In this document: in pieces, positions 1 to 5,920 of the stretch
Layout: each line of letters begins with the position of its first letter
How positions within the stretch are numbered: position 1 is the first letter of the stretch
DNA from: Pseudomonadota bacterium
GTDB lineage: Bacteria; Pseudomonadota; Alphaproteobacteria; Rhizobiales; Tepidamorphaceae
Direction: 5' to 3'
Assembly (NCBI GenBank): GCA_023458595.1
Contig: JAEWYT010000021.1
Location: forward strand, 1-10,560
Length of the DNA: 10,560 bases
Position numbers and translations under genes: made by a program
The notes under the pieces: model-generated
Databases searched by the model: none
Seen by the model: the letters and a program-made list of their open reading frames with translations, nothing else
What the model was told of the DNA's origin: nothing

Positions 1-16
1 CTGGCCCACTGGCTCG

Positions 17-706
17 ATGAAACCCCGTCACCCCTTCGTTCCCCCCGGCGTCCCCCCCGACGTTCCCCCCGGCGCCCCGCCGGCCGGCAAGGGTCCCTGG
101 GTGCGCGCCAAGCGCGGGTACCATCACGGCAACCTCGCCGAGGCCCTCGTCGAGGCGGCCAGGCAGCTTCTCGCCGAGAAGGGGCCTGCCGGCTTCACGC
201 TGAAGGATGCGGCGAAGCTCGCCGGCGTCAGCCCGGCCGCGCCCTACCGTCATTTCAAGGATCGCGCCGCGCTGATCGGCGCCGTCTCCGACCGCGGCTA
301 CGGCCTGTTCGCGGAGCGGCTCAAGCAGGCCGCGGCGGGCGGCACCGATCCGGCCGAGGCGTTCCACAGGCTGGGCGAGGCCTATCTCGCCTTCGCCGCC
401 GAGGAACCCGGCTACTACGCGGCGATGTTCGACGCCGAAGGGGTCGGCAAGTCCGACCACGACGCTGGCGCGGGGGCGTTCTCGATTCTCGTCGACGGGC
501 TCACCAGGGCCTACGGGCGGGAGGCGTTCGGGGGCGCCGATCCGCGCCTGATCGGCCTGCAGGTCTGGGCGCTGTCGCACGGGGTCGCGACGCTTTCCGC
601 CGCCGGCCGGCTGCCGCGCGGGCCCGGCGTGCCCACAGCCGCGGAGATCCTGTCGCGCGGGGTCGATGCGCTGGTGCGCGGCGCGGCGCGATCGGCCGGC
701 AAATAG
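17..706 (+). CDS. TetR/AcrR family transcriptional regulator, WHG-domain subgroup
   Basis: A 229-residue one-component regulator, predicted to be a cytoplasmic dimer that represses or activates a nearby promoter on binding a small ligand. The N-terminal DNA-binding domain begins with RGYHHGNLAEAL (33-44), the hallmark of the TetR group with the C-terminal WHG domain. The helix-turn-helix covers about residues 61-82 (FTLKDAAKLAGVS then APYRHFKD). The C-terminal half has VWALSHGVATL, the W-x3-HG motif that names the WHG domain. The first 30 residues are an unusual Pro-rich extension with repeated PPGVPP-type units; a start inside it cannot be excluded, and only 16 bases upstream are visible, so the ribosome site cannot be judged. 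The target is probably outside the left edge, since the next gene is unrelated. Family is secure; ligand and target unknown. Confidence 0.93.
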   Translation: MKPRHPFVPPGVPPDVPPGAPPAGKGPWVRAKRGYHHGNLAEALVEAARQLLAEKGPAGFTLKDAAKLAGVSPAAPYRHFKDRAALIGAVSDRGYGLFAERLKQAAAGGTDPAEAFHRLGEAYLAFAAEEPGYYAAMFDAEGVGKSDHDAGAGAFSILVDGLTRAYGREAFGGADPRLIGLQVWALSHGVATLSAAGRLPRGPGVPTAAEILSRGVDALVRGAARSAGK

Positions 707-724
707 CCCGGACCGCCGGGCTTT
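705..724 (+). terminator. Hairpin overlapping the TetR stop codon, probable intrinsic terminator
   Basis: Stem AGCCCGG (705-711) pairs perfectly with CCGGGCT (716-722) around loop ACCG. It starts inside the TAG stop codon (704-706) and runs into a short T run (722-724). The T tract is weak, so termination may be partial. Confidence 0.5.
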
Positions 725-758
725 CGGCCACGACCGATTTTTCCGTCCGGGCCTCTTG

Positions 759-811
759 AATGTGATGGGGAATGCGACCATGTTAATCGCGTTCACATTG
801 GCTAGGCCAAT
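759..811. promoter_or_regulatory. Inverted repeats upstream of the DUF2852 gene
   Basis: AATGTGA at 759-765 is matched by its exact reverse complement TCACATT at 793-799 (27-base spacer). Immediately after lies a second symmetric element, ATTGGC-TAG-GCCAAT (797-811). Both sit just upstream of the ribosome site at 821-826, where a repressor or leader structure would act. The symmetry is seen directly; the regulatory role is inference. Confidence 0.35.
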
Positions 812-833
812 TCACTTGGTGGGAGGTGCCACG

Positions 834-1376
834 ATGGCAAGCGGTGCGAGTTGGGCGGAAGCCTGGGGTCCCGGCGTGGAGTCCGGCCCGGCCCGCGGAT
901 CCGGCGAGACGGGCAGAGGCGGTTGCGGCGCGGGGATGCGGTTCCTCGGCCGTCAATGGAGGCCGTGGCAGCTCGTCGCGATGATCCTCGGGTTCATCTT
1001 CTTCTGGCCGATCGGCCTGGCGATCCTCTTCTGGAAACTGTGGGGAGCTGACTACATGTGCAGGCACGGGACCGACACGCGCTGGGGCGAGGCGCCCTGG
1101 TCGCGGCGCGAATGGCGGCGCGGCGGACATCACGACGGATTGCGCCGCGACACCGGCAACATGGCTTTCGAGGAATACAAGGCCGCCGAACTGGAGCGCC
1201 TCGAGCGCGAGCGCCAGCGTCTTGCCGACGAGCAGAAGGCGTTCGGCGAGTTCCTCGACGAGCTGAAGCGCAAGAAGGACCGCGAGGAGTTCGACCGGTT
1301 CATGGCGAGCCGCGGTCCTGGCGTCGACAACGGACCGATCATCGACAACGGGGACGGCGCTCCGGCTTCGGCCTGA
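834..1376 (+). CDS. DUF2852 family membrane/coiled-coil protein
   Basis: A 180-residue protein of unknown function that matches the alphaproteobacterial DUF2852 pattern. The Gly-rich N-terminus leads to WRPWQLVAMIL (42-52) and one hydrophobic segment, about residues 45-67, rich in aromatic residues and ending FWKLW. A short Trp/Arg-rich patch (84-96) follows, then a charged helix from about 110 to 157 starting MAFEEYKAAELERLERER, which should form a coiled coil and carries the FDRFMASR signature near its end. The ATG at 834 was chosen because GGGAGG lies at 821-826, a good spacing; the same frame is open further upstream, but the ATGs at 765 and 780 lack a ribosome site. Transcription probably ends at the strong terminator downstream. 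The protein is likely an inner-membrane anchor with a cytoplasmic coiled coil; role and partners are unknown. Confidence 0.88.
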   Translation: MASGASWAEAWGPGVESGPARGSGETGRGGCGAGMRFLGRQWRPWQLVAMILGFIFFWPIGLAILFWKLWGADYMCRHGTDTRWGEAPWSRREWRRGGHHDGLRRDTGNMAFEEYKAAELERLERERQRLADEQKAFGEFLDELKRKKDREEFDRFMASRGPGVDNGPIIDNGDGAPASA

Positions 1377-1407
1377 TCCGACCCGATCCTCCTTATCTCC
1401 ACCGGGA

Positions 1408-1444
1408 GGCCGTACGCCGGAAGCGGCGTGCGGCCTTTCCTTTT
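1408..1444 (+). terminator. Intrinsic terminator after the DUF2852 gene
   Basis: GGCCGTACGCC (1408-1418) pairs with GGCGTGCGGCC (1425-1435) over 11 bp with one G-U wobble, loop GGAAGC, followed by TTTCCTTTT (1436-1444). This is the best-formed rho-independent terminator in the window and separates the DUF2852 gene from the acyltransferase. Confidence 0.85.
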
Positions 1445-1456
1445 GCCGGCATCGCG

Positions 1457-1496
1457 CTTTCATCGAACCGTCACGCAAGCGCGGCGATAGCGTCAT
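1457..1496 (+). promoter_or_regulatory. Putative PhoB (PHO) box upstream of the acyltransferase
   Basis: CTTTCAT (1457-1463), four bases CGAA, then CCGTCAC (1468-1474), four bases GCAA, follow the 7+4+7+4 layout of a PhoB box (consensus half-site CTGTCAT). A further GCGTCAT begins at 1490, exactly two 11-bp steps after the second half-site. The box lies about 45 bases before the start codon, a suitable distance for a PhoB-activated promoter. Half-site matches are 6/7 and 5/7, so this is a candidate only. Confidence 0.45.
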
Positions 1497-1520
1497 GGAA
1501 TCCGGGCAACAAGGCCGGTC

Positions 1521-2471
1521 ATGACAACACCCGCAGCCACCGCCGCAGAACCGTCGTCGCGCATCCGGTTTTCCTATTCGAGTCCCGACCAGCCGATCGT
1601 CCAGCAGGCGCTGATCCGAGCGATCGAGCTCGTCGGCGGGCAACGGCGGCTGAGGCGGCTCTACGAGGCGCAGCAGGCCGGCCGGCTGCCGGGCGAAGGC
1701 TTCTTCGAGGCGGCGATCCGGCTGCTCGTCCTCGATGTCGCCTATGACGCGGCGGCGCTTCGCGCCGTGCCTGCCGACGGCCCGGTCGTGTTCGTGGCGA
1801 ACCATCCCTACGGGGTGCTCGACGGCATCGTCCTGTCGGCGCTGACGCTGAAGGTGCGGCCCGACACGAAGATCCTCGCCAACGAGGTGCTCTACCGGGT
1901 TCCCGAGACCCGCGACCACCTGCTGCCGGTCGACTTCGGCGGCACGCGCGAGGCGCTCGCCACCAACGTAGCCTCGCGCAAGGCGGCGCAGGCCTGGCTG
2001 GCACGGGGCGGGGCGATCGGCATCTTTCCCGGCGGTGGCGTCGCCACCAGTGAGCGGCCGCTCGGCCGGTCCGTGTTCGACCTGCCGTGGCACCCGTTCA
2101 CCGCCAAGCTGGTGCGCGGGGCGAGGGCGACCGTGGTGCCGGTGCACTTCTGCGGTCACAACAGCCGGCTCTTCCAGCTCGCCAGTCACCTGAGCCTCAC
2201 CCTCCGGCTCTCCCTGCTGTTCCGCGAGACGGCGCGGCGCATCGGCACGCGCAGGGACGTGGCGATCGGCGAGCCGATCGCCTTCGCCGATCTGGAGGCG
2301 ATCGAAGACAGGGACGCGCTGGTCGGCGAACTGCGGCGGCGGACCTACGCGCTCGCCCCGGTTACCGGCGACGACTGGCGCCGCCACGGCCGCATCCGCG
2401 GGCAAAAGACCAGCGCTCTCCGACGCCGGCCGGCCGGCGCGATGCGCGAAGCGTTCCGGATGCCATATTAG
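1521..2471 (+). CDS. PlsC-like lysophospholipid acyltransferase family protein
   Basis: A 316-residue enzyme of the LPLAT (PlsC) superfamily, expected to transfer an acyl chain from acyl-ACP or acyl-CoA to a lyso-lipid at the cytoplasmic membrane. Block I is ANHPYGVLDG with His95 and Asp101, an H-x5-D spacing like that of the acyltransferase part of OlsF and related ornithine-lipid enzymes rather than the H-x4-D of classical PlsC. Block III is GIFPGGGVAT (167-176) and block IV is VVPVHFCG (205-212), in the expected order. No clear transmembrane segment is seen. The ribosome site before the ATG is weak. The gene stands alone between a terminator and an intergenic region. With the PHO-like box upstream, remodelling of membrane lipids under phosphate limitation is plausible; plain lysophosphatidate acylation is the alternative. 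Fold secure, substrate not. Confidence 0.88.
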   Translation: MTTPAATAAEPSSRIRFSYSSPDQPIVQQALIRAIELVGGQRRLRRLYEAQQAGRLPGEGFFEAAIRLLVLDVAYDAAALRAVPADGPVVFVANHPYGVLDGIVLSALTLKVRPDTKILANEVLYRVPETRDHLLPVDFGGTREALATNVASRKAAQAWLARGGAIGIFPGGGVATSERPLGRSVFDLPWHPFTAKLVRGARATVVPVHFCGHNSRLFQLASHLSLTLRLSLLFRETARRIGTRRDVAIGEPIAFADLEAIEDRDALVGELRRRTYALAPVTGDDWRRHGRIRGQKTSALRRRPAGAMREAFRMPY

Positions 2472-2569
2472 CGGCAGAGCACGGGCCCGTCGGTGCCGCA
2501 GCGCCGGTGCCTCCCAGTCGACCGGTTCGCGCGCCGAGAGTGGATGGCGCGGGGCGGCTCAATCGAGGC

Positions 2570-2599
2570 TTGTGGCGCCGGGTCAAAACAACGTAATAT
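2570..2599 (+). promoter_or_regulatory. Possible promoter of the LuxR-type regulator
   Basis: TTGTGG (2570-2575) and TAATAT (2594-2599) are 18 bases apart, in an A/T-rich patch that stands out in the GC-rich surroundings and ends about 30 bases before the ATG at 2631. The match to the sigma-70 consensus is only fair. Confidence 0.35.
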
Positions 2600-2630
2600 T
2601 AAAAGGCGGCGAACAATCTAGGGGGGTTCG

Positions 2631-3776
2631 ATGCCGCCGGTGGAGCTTCGCCAGTTCAGCGAGTTGGTCGAGACTCTTTACGAGGCCGGTCTCGACAGCG
2701 ACAAATGGCAGGACTTCTGCGACGGCCTGAACGCCGCCCTCCCGGGTGCGCGGATCATGTTGCAGGGGCACGACATCCGGTCGCGCACCAATCTCGGCCT
2801 TCTCACATCGAACTACGATCCGCGCGAGGCGGCCGAGTATCTGCAATATTACCAGGGCATAAACGTCTGGCTGCCGCTGATGAAGACGGCGCCGGTGGCG
2901 AGAGTGCTGACGGATGCGGACGTGCTCGATCGTCAGGATCTGGTCAGGACGGAATTCTGGGCCGACTATGTCCGTCCGCTCGGCGACATAAGCGCGGCGG
3001 TCGGGACGGTGCTGTTCCGAGAGGCGGACCGGATCCTGGTGCTCACGGCAAACTACAATTGGGCGCGGCAAGACCGGTACAGGGACAAGAGCCGGTTCCT
3101 GTGGGCCCTGCTGACGCCCCACGCGCGCAGGGCCTTCGAAATCCAGCGAACGATCCGGGGGCAGAAGCTCGTCGATCGAAGCTACCGGCAGGCGCTCGAC
3201 AAGGTTCGAAACGCCGTGTTCCTGCTGGATTCACGCGGGCGCGTCAGTCATCTGAACGCGGCCGCGGGCGCGTTGCTGCGTGTCGGGGAGGTCTTCTTCA
3301 CCGATCGGGAGAAGCGGCTGCGGGCGTTCGATCCTCAGGCGGACAGGAGCATCCGGACACAGATCGCGTCCATCTCGGATCGCCGCTACGCCACCCTGGA
3401 CGGCGCGGTCGTGCTGCGGCCGAAGTCGGGTGCGCGGCCGTCGGTCGCGACGTTGCTGCCGTTCAGGCCGAACATCGAGAATACCGGGCTTTTCGGCGAT
3501 TTCGCCTGCGGCGTCGTTCCGATCGCCATGCTGACGGTGGTGGACGCGGCGCGCGACGAGGCACGGCTGCGGGCCGCGCTTTGCGCCTCGTACGGACTTA
3601 CCGAAACCGAGATCGAAATCGCCGTTCTGCTGCATGGCGGCCAGTCCATCCACGACTGCGCGTCGCTGCGCGGCGTCAGCATCCACACCGTGCGCAACCA
3701 GGTGCGATCGATACTCGAGAAGACCGGAACGCACCGGCAAAGCGAGCTGGTCGCGCTCACCAACACGCTCGCCTGA
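2631..3776 (+). CDS. LuxR-type helix-turn-helix transcriptional regulator with PAS-like central region
   Basis: A 381-residue regulator. The C-terminal LuxR/GerE DNA-binding domain spans about residues 323-374: it begins LTETEIEIAVLL, has the scaffold helix around IHDCASLRGVS and the recognition helix SIHTVRNQVRSILEKTG (350-366), and ends with RQSELV. Residues about 187-300 (RNAVFLLDSRGRVSHLNAAA onward) read as a PAS-like sensor fold. The N-terminal 170 residues start FSELVETLYEAGLDSDKWQDF, a pattern common at the start of alphaproteobacterial LuxR-like proteins of this size; no N-acyl-homoserine-lactone pocket motif is recognised. No receiver domain is present, so it is not a classical response regulator. 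The ATG at 2631 has a G-rich ribosome site (2621-2626). The gene is monocistronic by spacing; its targets are unknown, but the exported protein downstream is a candidate. Confidence 0.88.
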   Translation: MPPVELRQFSELVETLYEAGLDSDKWQDFCDGLNAALPGARIMLQGHDIRSRTNLGLLTSNYDPREAAEYLQYYQGINVWLPLMKTAPVARVLTDADVLDRQDLVRTEFWADYVRPLGDISAAVGTVLFREADRILVLTANYNWARQDRYRDKSRFLWALLTPHARRAFEIQRTIRGQKLVDRSYRQALDKVRNAVFLLDSRGRVSHLNAAAGALLRVGEVFFTDREKRLRAFDPQADRSIRTQIASISDRRYATLDGAVVLRPKSGARPSVATLLPFRPNIENTGLFGDFACGVVPIAMLTVVDAARDEARLRAALCASYGLTETEIEIAVLLHGGQSIHDCASLRGVSIHTVRNQVRSILEKTGTHRQSELVALTNTLA

Positions 3777-3992
3777 CAGCAGGCGCCAAGGCGTCATTAC
3801 GCTCGCCCAAGCTTTTCTGTGGCACTGCACAATCCGTTCGTAACAAAACGCGGACCGAATAGCGCAAATGGATCATGCGCGGCCCGGAAAGCGCCAGTAT
3901 CCTCTTCTCCATACAAGGAACATCGGGTCGCCGGGAGCGATGCCTGGCGTCGGAAGTGCAACATTTGCCAGACAGTCACTCGGGAGGGGGAT

Positions 3993-4508
3993 ATGGAAGC
4001 GCAAATCAATATTCCACGGAGCATTCGCAATATCGCGACGGCAGCATGCGCCATGGCGATCCTTTCGACGGCCGCCGTTCCGCAGGCCTCCGCGGACCCG
4101 ACGGAGTTCCGGGTTCCGGAGATGAAGCTCAGGATACTGACGGAGCAGTGCGAGAGCTTCGGCTGGAAAAAGGGCAATCACGTCGGGTCTGTCAGGTTCC
4201 GGCCCGCCGGCATCGGCGAGAACGGCAACAGAACGTATCTTGCGCTCCACTTCTACTACTGGGGGGAGCGGTATTTCAGGGATGCGACCAGCGTCGGCCC
4301 CGACTTCGAGGAGTACAATGGCGGCGGTTTGTCGACCAATTTCTTCGAGTTCGCCAATCCGTCGAAGCTGAGACTCAGGATAACGACCAAGACTCCGTTG
4401 AGTCCCAAGACCAAGAAGCTCGTCCTGAACGCCTACATTCGTGACCTCGACGGCGTGCTGGGCTGCAACGCGCGATTCAAGGCGCGACTGAAGAGGCACC
4501 GCTTCTGA
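3993..4508 (+). CDS. Small exported protein of unknown function
   Basis: A 171-residue protein that I do not recognise. The start at 3993 is set by the strong GGGAGGGGG site just upstream (3982-3990); an in-frame extension to 3819 would bury the signal peptide. Residues 1-34 form a classical signal peptide: a charged start with Arg9 and Arg12, a hydrophobic stretch IATAACAMAILSTAAV, and a likely cut after ASA, before DPTEFRVPE. The mature part (about 137 residues) has exactly two cysteines (in EQCESFG and LGCNARF), which could form a disulfide in the periplasm, many aromatic residues (LHFYYWGERYF) and a basic C-terminus. It looks like a small beta-rich secreted domain. The preceding gap (3777-3992) holds no other gene, only a modest hairpin at 3929-3949. 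Confidence 0.72.
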   Translation: MEAQINIPRSIRNIATAACAMAILSTAAVPQASADPTEFRVPEMKLRILTEQCESFGWKKGNHVGSVRFRPAGIGENGNRTYLALHFYYWGERYFRDATSVGPDFEEYNGGGLSTNFFEFANPSKLRLRITTKTPLSPKTKKLVLNAYIRDLDGVLGCNARFKARLKRHRF

Positions 4509-4531
4509 CACCGGTCCGCCGGTCGAACGCA

Positions 4532-4564
4532 GGGCGCATGACCCCGGCGCAAGCCGGGGCGCCC
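4532..4564. repeat. REP-like palindrome between convergent genes
   Basis: CCCCGGC (4542-4548) pairs with GCCGGGG (4553-4559) around a GCAA tetraloop, and GGGCG (4532-4536) with CGCCC (4560-4564) forms an outer stem. It fills the gap between two convergent stop codons. The form ATGACCCCGGCGCAAGCCGG resembles palindromes that recur many times in alphaproteobacterial genomes. There is no T tract, so it is not a canonical intrinsic terminator, though it may stop transcripts or protect 3' ends in both directions. Confidence 0.55.
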
Positions 4565-5326
4565 TCACATCCGGTAGTCCGGCTCCTCGGCGTCGAGGAT
4601 CGCCTTCAGTTCCTTCAGGTGCATGTCGGCGAAGCCCGGATAGTCGAGCCATTGCCGCATCGTCTTCTCGGCAACCTCATGCGAGGCGACGCGCAGGGGG
4701 CGGCCGGTCGTCAGCGCCGTGACGTAGGTCTCGCAGGCGCGTTCGAAATAGTAGAGTTCGTCGAAGGTCGCGGCGACGGTCTCGCCGACGACCATGACGC
4801 CGTGGTTGCCCATGACGAGAATCGGCTTGTCGCCGATCAGCAGCGCGACACGCTCCGCCTCGTCGCCCATCCCCATCCCGTCGTAGCCCTCGTCGACGGC
4901 GATCCGCCCGTAGAAGCGCATGGTGTTCTGGTCGATCGGCGGCAGCGAGGAATCGGCGAGGGAAGCCAGGACGGTCGCGTATCTGGAATGGACGTGCATG
5001 AGGCAGCGCGCCTGCGGCACCTTGCGGTGGATCGCCCCGTGCAGACCCCAGGCGGTCGGGTCCGGCGCGTCGGGGCGGTTCATGGTGTCGGGGTCGTTGG
5101 CGTCGATCAGCAGGAGTTCGCTTGCCCGGACGCGCGAGAAGTGCCGTCCGTTCGGGTTCATCAGGAACCGCGAGCCGTCGCCGGAGACGGCGAAGCTGAA
5201 ATGGTTGGCTATCCCTTCGTGCATGTTCAGCCGCGCCGTCCAGCGGAAGGCGCAGGCGAGGTCGACCCGGGCTTCCTCGTGATCGAGGTTGGAACGGCGC
5301 GTTTCCGGCAGGCCGACGACGCTCAT
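4565..5326 (-). CDS. Class II aldolase/adducin family protein
   Basis: A 253-residue cytoplasmic protein of the class II aldolase/adducin (AraD/FucA-like) fold, whose metal-dependent members cleave, epimerise or decarboxylate sugar phosphates and related compounds. Visible metal ligands are HVH (His111, His113) and His175 in GNHGVMVVGETV. The N-terminal helices and LNMHEGIANHFSFAV (33-47) fit the family, as do NPNGRHFSRVRASELLLID and the Tyr-rich EACETY-like region before the C-terminus (FERACETYV). The residue normally Glu ahead of the LH in this family is Ala92 (DPTAWGLHGAIH), so ordinary retro-aldol chemistry may be altered. The ATG at 5326 follows AGGGAT at a suitable distance and gives the usual family length. 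It is divergent from the copper block and convergent with the exported-protein gene, so it appears monocistronic. Substrate unknown. Confidence 0.88.
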   Translation of the reverse strand: MSVVGLPETRRSNLDHEEARVDLACAFRWTARLNMHEGIANHFSFAVSGDGSRFLMNPNGRHFSRVRASELLLIDANDPDTMNRPDAPDPTAWGLHGAIHRKVPQARCLMHVHSRYATVLASLADSSLPPIDQNTMRFYGRIAVDEGYDGMGMGDEAERVALLIGDKPILVMGNHGVMVVGETVAATFDELYYFERACETYVTALTTGRPLRVASHEVAEKTMRQWLDYPGFADMHLKELKAILDAEEPDYRM

Positions 5327-5443
5327 GGGCGATCCCTTCGGGGGTTTTGGGTCCAGGGATGGTACGGAGCCGGGTGACGCGCCACAAGCCTCGGCCCGAG
5401 CGGCCACCGTGACTCGGCCGCGACAATCTGCCAGAAACGGCAC

Positions 5444-5854
5444 ATGCGGATCTTCAGGCGCGTATTGGGAGACAGGCTGTCGGGAGGCGTCATCGCCGCC
5501 CTGACCGCCTATGCGCTGCTCCTGCAGGGCCTGCTTTCGGCCTATGCCGCGGGGGCCGCGGCCGCCCAGGTGCGGGCGGGCCCGGCGCTCGTCATCTGCT
5601 CTTCGATCGGCGCGGTCGAAATCGGCCCGGAGCGCCCGGGCGGACCGGCGGAAAAGAGTCCGGCGCATGCGTGCTGCATCGGCTTCTGTTCCGCCGGCTG
5701 CGCGCTGAAGGTCGCGTTTCGCACCGACCGCCATGTCTCCGCGCCTGCCAAGGCCGCGGGGATCGACGCGCCATGGGACGTCGCGAGCCTGTGCACGCGG
5801 TCCGCCGACGCCGCGCACCAGTCCGAGGCACGGGCGCCGCCTCCTTCCGTCTGA
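5444..5854 (+). CDS. DUF2946-like Cys-rich exported protein of the copper block
   Basis: A 136-residue small protein, first gene of the copper block. A basic start (RIFRR) leads to a hydrophobic segment, about residues 15-40, ending AYAAGAAAA: a signal peptide or membrane anchor. The rest carries Cys52 (VICSS) and a cluster C77-C78-x3-C82-x3-C86 (HACCIGFCSAGC), preceded by His75, and ends in a Pro/Ala-rich tail (EARAPPPSV). Size, cysteine pattern, tail and position just before a PCu(A)C gene fit DUF2946-type proteins commonly found next to periplasmic copper proteins. Cu(I) binding through the cysteines is likely but inferred. The chaperone gene begins 66 bases downstream, which suggests co-transcription. 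The ribosome site before ATG 5444 is weak, so the start is moderately secure. Confidence 0.72.
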   Translation: MRIFRRVLGDRLSGGVIAALTAYALLLQGLLSAYAAGAAAAQVRAGPALVICSSIGAVEIGPERPGGPAEKSPAHACCIGFCSAGCALKVAFRTDRHVSAPAKAAGIDAPWDVASLCTRSADAAHQSEARAPPPSV

Positions 5855-5860
5855 GTTGCC

Positions 5861-5892
5861 GATCGAAACGAAGCCGCGCTCCGCGGCCGATC
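5861..5892 (+). other. Leader hairpin between the DUF2946-like and chaperone genes
   Basis: GCCGCG (5873-5878) pairs with CGCGGC (5882-5887) around a CTC loop, and GATCG (5861-5865) can pair with CGATC (5888-5892) as an outer stem. It lies about 17 bases before the ribosome site of the chaperone gene. It may stabilise or process the mRNA between the two cistrons; a role is not shown. Confidence 0.3.
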
Positions 5893-5908
5893 AACCACAT
5901 GCTCAGAC

Positions 5909-5912
5909 GGAG
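5909..5912 (+). promoter_or_regulatory. Ribosome binding site that decides the chaperone start
   Basis: GGAG at 5909-5912 lies 2 bases before the ATG at 5915 but 8 bases before the in-frame ATG at 5921. The second spacing is normal, so translation most likely starts at 5921. Confidence 0.6.
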
Positions 5913-5920
5913 AAATGTCC

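Noticed and set aside
783..2405. Very long open frame on the minus strand (540 codons)
   Set aside because: It is antisense to the DUF2852 and acyltransferase genes, which have recognisable motifs; its product is low-complexity and Arg/Ala/Pro-rich, as expected from GC-rich complementary frames.
2471..2499. Palindrome ACGGGCCCGT (2481-2490) flanked by GCGGCA/TGCCGC as a terminator of the acyltransferase
   Set aside because: The symmetry is real, but the centre has no loop and no T tract follows, so I could not call it a terminator.
3819..3992. Longer start for the exported protein at 3993
   Set aside because: It would place 58 residues ahead of a clear signal peptide and ignore the strong ribosome site at 3982-3990.
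5327..5443. Copper-responsive operator (CueR or similar) before the copper block
   Set aside because: Only short symmetric bits are seen, such as CTCGG-C-CCGAG at 5390-5400; nothing matches a known metal-regulator site closely enough to call.
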